Source of the DNA: Brachypterus glaber
Taxonomy: Eukaryota > Arthropoda > Insecta > Coleoptera > Kateretidae
Reading direction: 5' to 3'
Assembly (NCBI GenBank): GCA_958510825.1
Contig: OY294044.1
Coordinates: forward strand, 75,562,895-75,626,894
DNA: 64,000 nt
A model generated the notes under the pieces. That model searched no databases. It was given only the letters and a program-made list of their open reading frames with translations, and was not told the DNA's origin. How positions within the stretch are numbered: the first letter of the stretch is position 1; every line of letters starts with the position of its first letter. The translations under genes and the position numbers were made by a program. This document shows positions 11,472-22,900 of this stretch, in pieces.

Positions 11472-11898
11472 TTGCGGTTTTATCATAAAAAAAGGCAATA
11501 CAGTTTCGGCGAACGACATCGCGGAATGCTGGAAAATTTTGTGCGCCCTGCAGAAACATGGTGGCAGCAAGATGGGGCAACTGCCCATGCGGCAGCAAGA
11601 TATGGCAACTGCCCATGCGACCAGAGCCACAATGAAGCTTTTAAGGCAGATTGTCAAAGAGCGAATAATTTTGCGAAATTCGGATTTTCATTTTCCTTCA
11701 CGATCGCCCGATTTGACAGCACCGGACTTTTTTCTTTAGGGCTACTTGAAAGATCGGGTGTATATCAACAAGTCCAGGACTATTCAATAGCTTAAGCCAG
11801 ACATGTTATGAGCCGCCATGGAAAATATCGTGAAAAGAGCCCGTGCTTGCAAAGCGGAAAATGGACGTCATCTAAAAGACATGATTTTTCATACATAG
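11472..11898 (+). pseudogene. mariner-type transposase relic (C-terminal half)
   Basis: Across shifted frames the plus strand encodes ERHRGMLENFVRPAETWWQQDGATAHA, then ATRATMKLLRQIV, RNSDFHFPSRSPDLTAP, DFFLGYLKDRVYINK and MENIVKRARACKAENGRHLK, ending near 11898. The QQDGATAH and RSPDLTAPDFF blocks carry the second and third catalytic acidic residues of the Tc1/mariner DDE/D fold. Frameshifts and a local 28 bp duplication (GCAGCAAGAT...CCCATGCG, twice near 11564-11620) break the frame. The N-terminal helix-turn-helix half is missing. Confidence 0.8.
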
Positions 11899-11913
11899 TT
11901 AAAAAAAATCATT

Positions 11914-12815
11914 TTCTCACTACCAACTAGGTAAGTTGACATTACTTAATCAAAAAGTCGACAGTAATGGAAAGTACTATATCGGGCACACTTAGTGATA
12001 GATGAAATCAATACAAACAAATCCGTCAAGAAAGAAAAATCGATTTACCGCAAAAGGACACTAAGTTTGCTTACATTTACCGCAGGGGGACATCTAAACA
12101 CAAGACTACTATTTGTAATTTTATAGAGTGATTCCATAAAAAAAAAATGATTTCTTGAATTGTCACACATATAAATGTCAAAAATATTATTAATAAAATA
12201 AGATTTTAACTCCTGTGAGAGTGAGAAAAACGTAATGCGCTACTCGTTGTAACTTTTTTTCTGTCTTCGGTCGTGTTTATGGACCTCAGCTCCGCTTCGG
12301 TCCACAAAATACGACCTCATACAGAAAAATTTACTTACCTCTACTAGAAGCGCAAATAACTATTTCTCACTACCAACTGAGTAAGTTTACATTACTTAAT
12401 AAAAAAGTCGACAGTAATGGAGAGTACTATATCGAGCACACTTAGTGATAGATGAAATCAATGCAAACAAAACCGTAACTAAAGACAGAAAAAACGATTT
12501 ACCGCACAATGACACTAAGTGTACTTACATTTACCGCAGGGGGACATCTAGACACAAGACTACTATTTCTAATTTTATAGGATGATCCTATAAAAAAATG
12601 ATTTCTTAAATTCTCAAACATATAAATGTGAAAAATATTATTTAAAAAATAAAATTTTAACTTATTGGTAGTGAGAAAAACGTAATGCCCCTCGTTTGGT
12701 AGGTACGTTTTTTCTGTCTTCGGTCGTGTTTATGGACCTCAGCACCGCTTCGGTGCACAAAATACGACCTTACACAGAAAAATTTATTTACCTCTACTAG
12801 AAGCGCAAATAACTA
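11914..12815. repeat. two-copy tandem duplication, period 449 bp
   Basis: TTTCTCACTACCAACT begins copies at about 11914 and 12363. Both run through CAAAAAGTCGACAGTAATGG or a close variant and GGGGGACATCTA to TCTACTAGAAGCGCAAATAA. Each copy also has a small GGACCTCAGC...CGCTTCGGT hairpin. The copies differ at scattered positions, so the duplication is not recent. No coding frame was found. Confidence 0.85.
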
Positions 12816-12984
12816 TTACTGTACTCTATATTGTAAATGAAATAAATAAAAAAAATTGACAAAAAAAAAGTTATTCAATTTTTAAATGGTAAAGTGACTT
12901 ATGGCCACCCTTTATTTTACTCGATTTTTTTTATTTGATAACAGTCGCAAGACGACGCGACGTTTAACAGAAATTATTGTCAAT

Positions 12985-13320
12985 ACTATTTTTTTCTATT
13001 TTGCGACTCTTATAAGCTCATAATCACACGCATTTTGCGTGTTCTTATAGGCCCATAAGAGGTCTCTACTTTTTTTTCTGTTGGGTTGGCAACTTACAAA
13101 AGCCTATCTCTTGACGTTTTGCGTGCAAATGTTAATGTCGATTTAAAGTTTAATTTTTTACAAAATTTTGTGTGTTGGGTTATTTTTTACCATGTTAAAA
13201 TTGTGGACTGGTTAATTGCAGTGAAAAAAGAAGAGATGACTGTAAAATATATCAAAATATCATTTGTTCTTAGAATTTTAAACATAGTGTAAACTGCAAT
13301 GCCAACCCAAAACCTAAATC
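12985..13320. repeat. dispersed repeat, second copy inverted near 47150-47370
   Basis: TATTTTGCGACTCTTATAAG...CACGCATTTTGCGTGTTCTTATAGGCCCATAAG and the following GTTGGCAAC...GACGTTTT...ACAAAATTTTGTGT recur in reverse orientation near 47150-47370. It contains a short CACGCATTTTGCGTG palindrome. Confidence 0.6.
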
Positions 13321-13524
13321 CCTAAATCAGTCATCAATTTAAATGTAAGTTTTTTAAATTTTAGAGCAAAATAGAAAAAACTGTATAAAGCACTTGTTTC
13401 ATAACACGTTTTTAGAGCAGTAGTACTTTAGAAAACTTGCTGCAAGCGGCTCGTTTTCTAAACTTGTACTTGCGCTAAAAACGTATGTTATGAAACTAGT
13501 ACTTTAATATACTATTTGACTTAC

Positions 13525-13723
13525 CTGTTCGCCATAGATATGTCCATTTGGTAGCATAAGTGGTTGGTTGTTTTCATTAAGAGGTAACCCACTGATGTGA
13601 CAGTACAGTCTGGATTGGGAACAGTGAGCAAATGGAAGGTGTTCTGCCAGCTTGTTTAGACATGTTTGGCAAACGGGGCATGCCGGATTCTGGTTTTCCC
13701 AATTTTCCGAATAACACTGATTA
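13525..13723 (-). CDS. MAEA: MAEA coding exon 6 (RING-Gid zinc domain)
   Basis: Starts at CTTAG|T and ends GAACAG|GTAAGT, phase 0 (66 codons plus the junction base). It encodes NQNPACPVCQTCLNKLAE, LPFAHCSQSRLYCHISG and LNENNQPLMLPNGHIYG. The Cys/His spacing is that of MAEA's RING-like domain, which the missing last exon would complete. Confidence 0.92.
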
Positions 13724-16700
13724 CTAAGCATTAAGGAAAATGCTATGATTGTAAAAGGCTAAACGTAAATAAATAAAATAAAAAAAAGCCCACTGAGATT
13801 ATTAAAACATTGTAACAGCTAGACTATTGTTATAATTATAATTAAAATAAACCATAGAAAAAATGTAATCAACTCCAATATGAGTAAGGATCAAGAATTT
13901 CTTAATATAATTAAAATAGTCTTACTTTCCAATTTACAAAATAGTGTGAGATTTTTTTTTGCACCAAAACACTGAGACTAAATTGAGGCTTGTAGGATAC
14001 AAAAGATGATAAGTCCAACTTAAAAACTTCCAGAAAAATTAAATATTTTCGGAAAAATAAAAAAAATAATTTATCATTTTTTTATCCTAACCTTTAGGCT
14101 TAAACCATATTGATTCAAACTTTCTCAAAAAAAGGTGTTCTTCAAAACGGAGCCTTGGAGCAGCAGGTTTTTAGTATAGTGCCTTAAAAAGTCTTATGAA
14201 ACGTATGCTTTATAAAATATTTTCTATTTTGCGTGGTTTTATTTGAAGTTCAAATTGATTTTATGTTGATTCTAAAAAAATAATGAGTAGGAAAATTTGT
14301 TTTTATTATATTTTATAAATCATATATTATGATACACATGTGTCATCGGATTTTTACTAGTGGAAACGCCAAAGCGTTTGAATACAGTCAAATATTCAAT
14401 ATTTTCCATTCGGATGGGTTGTATAAAAAATGTGCACATATATTTTTGTTTTTGTATTTTTTCCCTTTTTTCTGGTTTGGATATTTTTTCTGGTTTAGGA
14501 GGATTCTTTTAAGTATAAAAAAGTTGGAGCCAAAACGAACTATTTAACCCCTTTTTATCCCCTCCCCCCCCCCAATACATGGACTGTTTTTTATCATAAA
14601 AAAACACTAAAAAATACTTATTGTCCTTGGAATTTAATGGTATAAAAATATCTTTATTTTTTAATTTGGCCTCATCAACTTTTGATCCTAACCAAAATAT
14701 CAGTCCGATAGGCTTGTATTTCTATGCATGCCGATTTATTTTTAAGGCAGATCGTTGCCCGTCCAACAAAAAATTTAATTTCCGTCAAATGAAAAGTTTT
14801 ATTTATTGTGGACCCTATTAATTTTTTTATTTAACCATGTCGACATGTTAATTTTTGTCATATTTATTTTTTCATATTATCACTATTAGAAATATAAAAA
14901 AGTTTTAAGATACACGAATTCAAAACTTTCACTATAACTTTTAATCCTCAACTTTAATAATAGGAAAAATCTGTTTTAATAATATCCTTTGTTAACAGAT
15001 TAATTTAATATGAATATTGCACAGTGCACACGACGGAATTCATAAAAAAAAATTAAAAATCATACAGGCATCAGTGACACAGTAAGTCCTAGTAATTTTC
15101 TCCAAAACTTAATGAAGAAAACTTTATACATACTTTTCAAATTTCGATGTTCCTTTTTATTCTTAAGTAGTATATTACTAACTAGTGTGGAAAGTGACAT
15201 ATTTCACGCGAGTGGGAAGTCTAAACCCCACGAGTGTATGAAATACGTTTTCCAATGAGTTGTGTACACTATTTTTTCAAACGAAAAAATATGAAGTTTC
15301 TTAATTTAAAAATTTCTAATTTTTATTAATTTTTAAGATAAACAAAGCAGAAAATAATAAATAGCATACAAATTTATATATGAGTGTAAAGCAAGAAATA
15401 TGATTTTTTTACCTTTAGTTTTCTTGTTTTTATATTTAATACAATATTGTACATAGCTGTTTAATGGGTTGCCTATATGCTTGTCCTAAATGAAGGCAAA
15501 CTTGACAGTTTGCTAGTTAAATTAGATTTCCGTGGTTATGCTGCCATAGAAGACAGTAAAATTGTACTGTTTTACATTTCATAAGAAAAATAACGTGTAT
15601 TTTGATGTTTTTTATAAAATGTAAGGTAACTAAATCAAAAAAAAAAAATTAAAATCTAAACAGTAATGGTCAAAATAGTAACGTTATAACAATAGTTTGT
15701 AAATACCTTTTTTAACATTTTAACATAGTTTTTTGTTTAAGTACCTACGCCTTTGCTCACCATTGTATCGATGCTTTCGCCAGTTTTCTTTTTTGTCACT
15801 ACAACCTTGCCGTTAACATTATGAATCTGTGTACCTTATTATTATTAAAAAAAATAAATAAAACAAAAAAAATGTATATGATTTTTTCTTAAATTTTTAG
15901 TTTTAAGATTATTTTAAGTAGTCAAACACTATTAAGATTTGTATTTATACGCTGCAACACAAACCTCTGGTTTAGGCAGCCTTAACAAATTGTAAAAATC
16001 TGTATACTTATTTAAATAAATAAATTGAATTGAGTTTCTATTTTTGGCATGAAAAACAGAAATAATTTGATTAAAAAAACATGGTGGAAATGACTTTTTA
16101 ATATAAAACAAGGGAATAAAATTCGTAGAAACTACGAGGTAAATGTCTAAATAAAAGTAGGCAACCCTCCATACATAAATATCACACTAGTGTGATATAA
16201 GGCATTTTCTAAAGAACAAAAGGGTGTGCTAAATGTCATTTTCATAGAGGATCGTAGGAAAATTGTTTTTATTGCATAAATATTTAGCTTATAAAAAGGA
16301 TATGGTGTTTTGAGAGCTGACAATCCAGCTTGCAGACAAACTGTAAACACAGACTGTTTCACGATCTGAAACAACCTAAAGTTCTCCTGTCTAAATTCTT
16401 CTATCAATCTGTCCCAACGGCTTACGTCAAATAAGGATTTATACCTTGCAATTGCTAAAAAATAAACACATTAATAACATATTGTTTGATTGCAATTTTT
16501 TTTAATAACATCTTTAATTTTAATTTTATATTATATACGTGTACGCCTACAGTACGCCTAGGTTTATGAAAACAAAAGAAAAATTAACATTTAAAAAAAT
16601 AGATTTTTTCGAAGAACGAAAAAATTTGAAAACTGTTTTTAAAAAGATTTTTTTTAAATACAATAAAAATAATTAAAAAAAAAATAGTTTTTTCAAAAAA

Positions 16701-19700
16701 ACGAACTACTTAAAAAAATATATATTTTTTTAAGTTTAAACAAAATAACTTTTTTGTTTTTGGGAGAATTATTTTTAAAAACATAGGGATCTTCCCCTCA
16801 CAGAACTTGACTTTTCCTGAAAATTTCCAGTCGATCGGATTATTCGTTCTCGAGTTATCGTGTCTACAAAAAACGTGAAATCGAACGGACATTTTAAAAG
16901 TTTCTTATTTTTTCATGAAACACATTGGTATCCAAGAATTTGTTTCTAGGACGTTTTTTGGCGATTTTGGAAAATTGGAAACTGACGTATAATACTATTC
17001 TAGTATTCTAGCGCTTGCGCTGTGAATAGTATAAAGGGTTATTCAGAAATAAGTTAAGTGATTCTACGCTAAAAAATGTGAAAAAAAGTTCCTATAAAGG
17101 TTGGTCCGGAAATGAGCCTTAAGGGAGCTTCGGCCCTTCGAAGATGGACATATTGAATGGGGAACAAAAAAAGCACCAATAAAATTTTAATGCTTCAGGG
17201 CGATTCTTCACTTAAAACTAAGCAAAAAAGTATTCTTCACCAAAACACCTAAATTTAATATTAAAGGAGTTATAGCCTTTTAAAAAGTAACATTTTTAGT
17301 GGCACAAAATGTTACTTCATTTTAATTGCATTTTGTTCCTACAGTGTTACACTATATGAAATTTTTTATGTGTTTTTACTGAAGGAATCTATGTTTATTA
17401 CAAAAAATCCAAAAAATACACATAAAAAAGTTTGGGGCAAAAATGTGTTAAGCCTCACATATTTTGTCCATCTAGGCACGCCTCTGGATAAATTCAAAAA
17501 ATTAAATTAACTTATTGTCCTTATTAATACTAGTATACATGCAAAAGTTCGTCGCTATAGCTTAAAGGGTACCAGAGTTATTAATTAAAAACTTTATTTT
17601 TATTACAATTTTAAAGAGCCGACTCATTTCCGAACCAACATTTACAGAAACATTTGTTCATATTTTTTAACTTAGAAACACCTCTTAAATTTCTCGAACT
17701 TATTTCTGAATAACCCTGTATAATAACGTCAATTACTCTTAACCAGACTATATTTTTCTTTTGTATTTTTGGATTTAGTAAACGAATTTGACAGTGAAAA
17801 ATCCCGCTGAACCCATAATTTTTTCAAAAAACTGCAATAAAGAATATTGGACGAGCTAGCTCAAAAACTTCAAAATTATCTAGCACCTAAACTATTGCAT
17901 TTGGGTTAGAGTTTTAGTTGTGCCCGAAGACCTTTTGATCAAAAAGTCGAGAACTATAATATATACAAATTTCAGCCAAATCGGACCGAAACCACTTTTC
18001 CATATGACCGATGCACTGCGATTCTCGATATTTTCAAAGTGCTCTGGCACCTATTTATTCTTGAGGTTGTGCCCTTGGACCATTTTGAACAAAATGTCAA
18101 GAACTATAACCACTGGTCGGATCAAAGTATTCATTTACCAGGGGCAAGCAAAAATTAAAATAAAATAAAATATTTTTTTTAAATAAATATACAACTCGGA
18201 AACCCTTTAAGATATAGCAACGAGGTTTTGCACGTGAACTAATCTTAATAATGCCCATCTTCGCATGTTATTTTCATGTACTTATTTTTACCAGGGGCGT
18301 GCAAAACGAGGGGGTCTTATCAGTTTTTCGTCCCAAACTTTTTTCTGTGTAACTTTTTTGTGATCTTATTTTTAGTATATGATTCCTCAGGTCAAAATAC
18401 ATAAAAAAAGGTACTCTTGTAGGACTAACCGTTTTCGAGAAAAATTAATTTGAAGGTGAAATTTCACGGTTCGTGGACAAACAATTAAATACTAAAACGC
18501 TGAAAACCAAAATTTTAAAGATGCAGGGTTATTCTATATCAAAATGTAAGAAAAAAAGTTTCTATACATGCATGTAGAAAAATCGCTTTTAAAGCTACTA
18601 GGGCCCTTTAAAAATGGTGCATTTTTACGACACCATAGCTCCCTTAGGATTTATTTTTGGAAGTACCTGTATATGAGGTTTTTTCTTATATTTTGATGTA
18701 CATTCACCCTGCATCATTGAAATGTCGGTTTTCGACATTTTAGTATTTAATTTTTCGTCCTTGAACCGTGAAATTTTACCTTCAAATTAATTTTTATCGT
18801 AAACGGCTAGTCTTACAGTGTTACAACAAGAGTACCTTTTTTATGTATTTTGACCTGAGGAATCATATACCAAAAATAAAATTACAAAAAAGTTGCACAA
18901 AAAAGATTGGGACAAAAAACTGATGAGACCCCCCGTTTCGCACACCAATGGTTAAAATAAGTAAATGAAATAACTTACAAAGATGGTCCTTATTAAGATC
19001 AGTTCACGTGAAAAACCTCGTTGCTATATCTTAAAGGGTTCCCGAGTTATTAAATAAAAACAGAATTTTTTAGCCACTTTCAAATGGGTGAAGCATTTTT
19101 AGACATACAGAGCGGTCCAAATGTCACCCCCACCCCTCTTAACTTTTGAACCAGTTAAGATATCGACTTCAAATTTGGAACTTTTAAATAAGACAACTTA
19201 AACTATCTTTTAGCATATATTTAATACTTTCAGCTCTTAAAATGTGGGCAGGGGGGCATAGAGGCACATTTTTTTAAATAGAAAGGGGGGTCGTGTAATA
19301 CATCATTTTAAAGTTCTAAATTTGAAGTCGATATCTCAACTCGTTCAAAAGTTAAAAGGGGGGGGCGTGACTTTTGGACCGCACTGTATATTTATAGGAA
19401 CTTTTTGTCATATTTTCTGATTCGGACTCCATTTAAAATAAACCGTGTATAGTCGTATATGTAGCTATGTAAACTGACGTCATCACAAAATAATACCAAA
19501 TACCGTCGTATTTTGCATCACCCAATTACCATGGTAATTTGCTGTTGTGTATGGTCCTTAAAAGCAAACTGTCATGGATGATATCACAATATGTAAAATT
19601 CATGGGTATTTAGATTCTATTTTGGGATGTTGTAAATTTACATAGTCATGATTTTATTTTATTTATGATTTTATTTTATTTTTGTTATTTTTTTATAGTG

Positions 19701-19902
19701 TGAACTATCTTTTAATAAGGTTAAACTACATATTTTAAGAAAAAAAATATAGTAGATAATTTTTACGATTTTAAGTCTTGTGCTTACGTTACGTTCCCCA
19801 TGTTCATAATACCGAAAAAAAAAAAAAAAGTTCCCAACAGACATATTTTTCATTTTTTTTTTAACAAAAAACTGATTTTTGCAAAATAAGTCACAATACG
19901 CA

Positions 19903-19939
<37 letters not shown>

Positions 19940-22900
19940 TGTGTACCTGTATCAACTGGAAAAGCCAACAATGCCATAACCTGCTGTATAGTTGCCAAAT
20001 GTTCGTCCTCAAAGCCAGGAAAATATTTCCTGGCATGCCTAATGGCGTCCATTCTCCTCTCGGATCGAATTAACTCGACAAACTCTTGAATTCTCAAGTT
20101 AAACTCCATATTCGATTTGAGTTTTCGCAATTTTGACTTGTTGTCATGACACCAAACTAGACATTTCGCCGTTTCGTGATTGGCTAGCGTTTTTTCCACT
20201 TCCCTCGAAGTCAGAAATATATCTAGAAACAATTTATTGACTTTAATTTTCCTATCATATGAAAAATTTTAAAACTTAGTTTTTTACTTTTTTTCAATTG
20301 TTTTTTAATTTATAATTTTTTAAGTATCAATGTTGTATACTGAATTATATTTTATATAAATAAATACATACATATTACTTTCCCTAAGGTACGTCTTGCG
20401 TTAGTAAAAAAATTGGAAACATTTTTATTACTTTTTTACGTGTCTCGACGTTTTATATTCAGAAGAGGATGATTTTCGTCAAAAAATTATGTCTGTCGGT
20501 CTGTCCGGGAAATTTGTGACCACGATAACTCAAGAGCGCTTCGAGCTAAAGACTTCAAATTTCAACCATAGGTTGATTATCCAAAGTTCTTTTTTGATTT
20601 TTTTTTATTTTATTTTTATTTTTGGTTATTTTGTTGGCAGACGTATTTTTTTATATTTGTATTTATTTTATTTAAATTATTTTGATTTCGACCCGTTTAG
20701 CCAATCCAAAAAGTTTAATTTTGACCAGGCCGGTTTAAATAGGTTTAAACCACCCGGTTTAAACCACACTGGTTTCTTCCACCTAACCCGGTTAATTTTG
20801 TTTTATTACGATCAGATAAGATAAGATAACACGAAGGTTGTGGCGGAAGATTTGTCCAACTCAACTTTTTTTAAATGATGCACCCTGTATAAATCATTCT
20901 AAAATTTTATAGTTTATAGTTTTCTCTAAACCCTCAATTTTAAAATACCCAGTGGTTCAATTTGACAAAGAAAAAGCTTGCTGGCCTCCAGAGGACCTCG
21001 CTCCCTTCTTATTTTTTTCCAGTGTAGGTTTCTTATCCAAAGTTTCAGCTGGAATTGTTTCTAGTAAAAATCGGCTAAGTTTGTTTTCAAATGTTTTCCT
21101 TTTTTCAAAAATCCATATTAAAACGTTTTGGCACTAATCTACTATTAAAAAATTACATATTTTTTTAATTAAAAAAAAAACTTATAAACTTATAGGGAAA
21201 ATTTTTAGCAGTAGAATTTTATTCAGTTTTTAAATGTTTGCAAATACGTCCCTTAAAATCTACAAAACATCTTAATTTTTGGTAAAAATAGGTTTCAATT
21301 TATAAACAAGATTTGATTCAGTTTTTAAATGTTTGCAAGTAAGTCCCTTAAAATCTATGGTTGTGAAAATAATTATTTGATAAAAACTTACCAATATTTG
21401 TTAGGTCTTTAATATCGGAGCTATTGGCCAATGTAATAGCAGCATTATAATATCCATTTCTCAAAAAATATTCAACTACCATCCTATCTAATCGTTTCCT
21501 TCTCCATTGGTTCAAAGCACCCTGGGATACCTAAAAAGCAACACAGGTTTATCAAAAAATGATTTCCGTTACTTTTCCTTGAATGTTATTTATTGATAAA
21601 ATAAATAACAGTCATATACAGAGCACCAATTTTTAAGAAAAAAGTTTTTTTCTCTAGAAGATCATTTTTAATTATTTTTTTAAGCAAGTCGAATTTTTAA
21701 TAGTGCTTTTAAAATTACTGGATTTTTCTCAATAAATATTATTTGTATTAAATTAAAAACCCCCAAACCTTGGTCCCAAGGGATATGAACAATTTCATTT
21801 TTTTTTAAAAAGAACATACTGCTTAGGACCTTTTTCAAAGGTGTCTAGGGTTTATCAATGATAGTATTTTTAGCACATTTAAGGGGTCTTTCTAACTTCA
21901 AATTTAAAAAATATATATATTTTTTAATTTTTTTATATCATTGTGAAATTTGTAGGTATGTTTATTTATATTTAAAAATACAGAAAAAAAAATAGATTTT
22001 TTGATCATAAAATTTTGTTGTAAAAAACATGAAAAAACGGTGGACGGCATTATTCCGGCCGGTAGGACTGACTGAAAAAAAAATATCCGCCATTTTGTTA
22101 TTTTTAGTCCAAAAAAATTCTTCTAGTTCAGATTATAGCGACTTTCAAAAAAAATATGCCCAAAAAATGGCACTTTAAAAATCTATTTTTTTTTTTATTT
22201 TTTGAATGTAAATAAAAATACCTACAAAATTTCACATTGCTATCTTTTTTTCTTTCTATAGAAAAATTGTATAAAAATTGTATAAAAAAATGTTTAAAAA
22301 AAGTATATTTTTAAAATTTGAAGGTAGGAAGAAGGAAAAAATGAGAAATAATGCATATAAGCAAATGGAAAAACAATTGTTTTAAACCTTTAAAGGTCTT
22401 ATCTTTTTTCGTTTGCCAACGTATGTTATGTAATTACTGTGTACATTTTATGAACTGGCACCTCTGTGGAATGTGAAAATTTCAAGATCCCCTATAGTTT
22501 ACATGCTATATTTTACCTCTTCTCTTCCCCTTGCCTCAGCTCACAGGTGCCAGTTCGTATTGCGACGGCTATACACAGGCCAACAAATTTTCAACTTTTG
22601 AAAGTTGATTTGGATCTTACAGCTGATTTTGGGTTAATTAGTCATGTTGATTTATAATATAACTTCCGTCGCGATGTCGTAAGGGTTTTGATTAACCGCA
22701 CAGTAGGCCACAAAAAAAAAAAAAAAAAAAAAACAGGAAAAAAAATCTGAATTTTTTGATAGCGCTGATTTCGAATAAAAACACGAAAAATTAAAAAAAA
22801 ATCTTGCCATTAAGGTGGTCCAGAATTTGATTTTTTTTTTCGATTTTTCTTAAAATTTGTCAAATGGCTTCTTCTAATTATATTGATGCAGACCAATGTC

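Larger units (their letters stand above)
13724..16303 (-). other. U12-type AT-AG intron of MAEA
   Basis: The donor ATATCCTTTTT (16303 downward) matches the U12 consensus ATATCCTTT. Near the 3' end TTCCTTAAT (13738-13730) fits the U12 branch consensus TTCCTTRAY. There is no long pyrimidine tract. The acceptor reads TTAG|T. The branch A lies about 8 nt from the exon, slightly closer than usual. Phase 2 joins exons 5 and 6 in frame at a conserved protein position. It contains repeat sequence at 15165-16270. Confidence 0.8.

Noticed and set aside
11106..11657. Several overlapping frames on both strands near the mariner relic
   Set aside because: Only the shifted plus-strand frames from about 11472 show transposase motifs. 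The others are antisense or chance frames.
16290..16303. GC donor (TATAA|GCTAAA) for MAEA exon 5
   Set aside because: It would add unconserved residues and has poor context. ATATCCTTTTT fits the U12 donor and the phase to exon 6 exactly.
19671..20036. Minus-strand 121 aa frame and the plus-strand poly-Asn frame over the microsatellite
   Set aside because: They are shadows of the AAT run and of MAEA exon 4 in the wrong frame. The real exon frame is supported by homology and splice sites.
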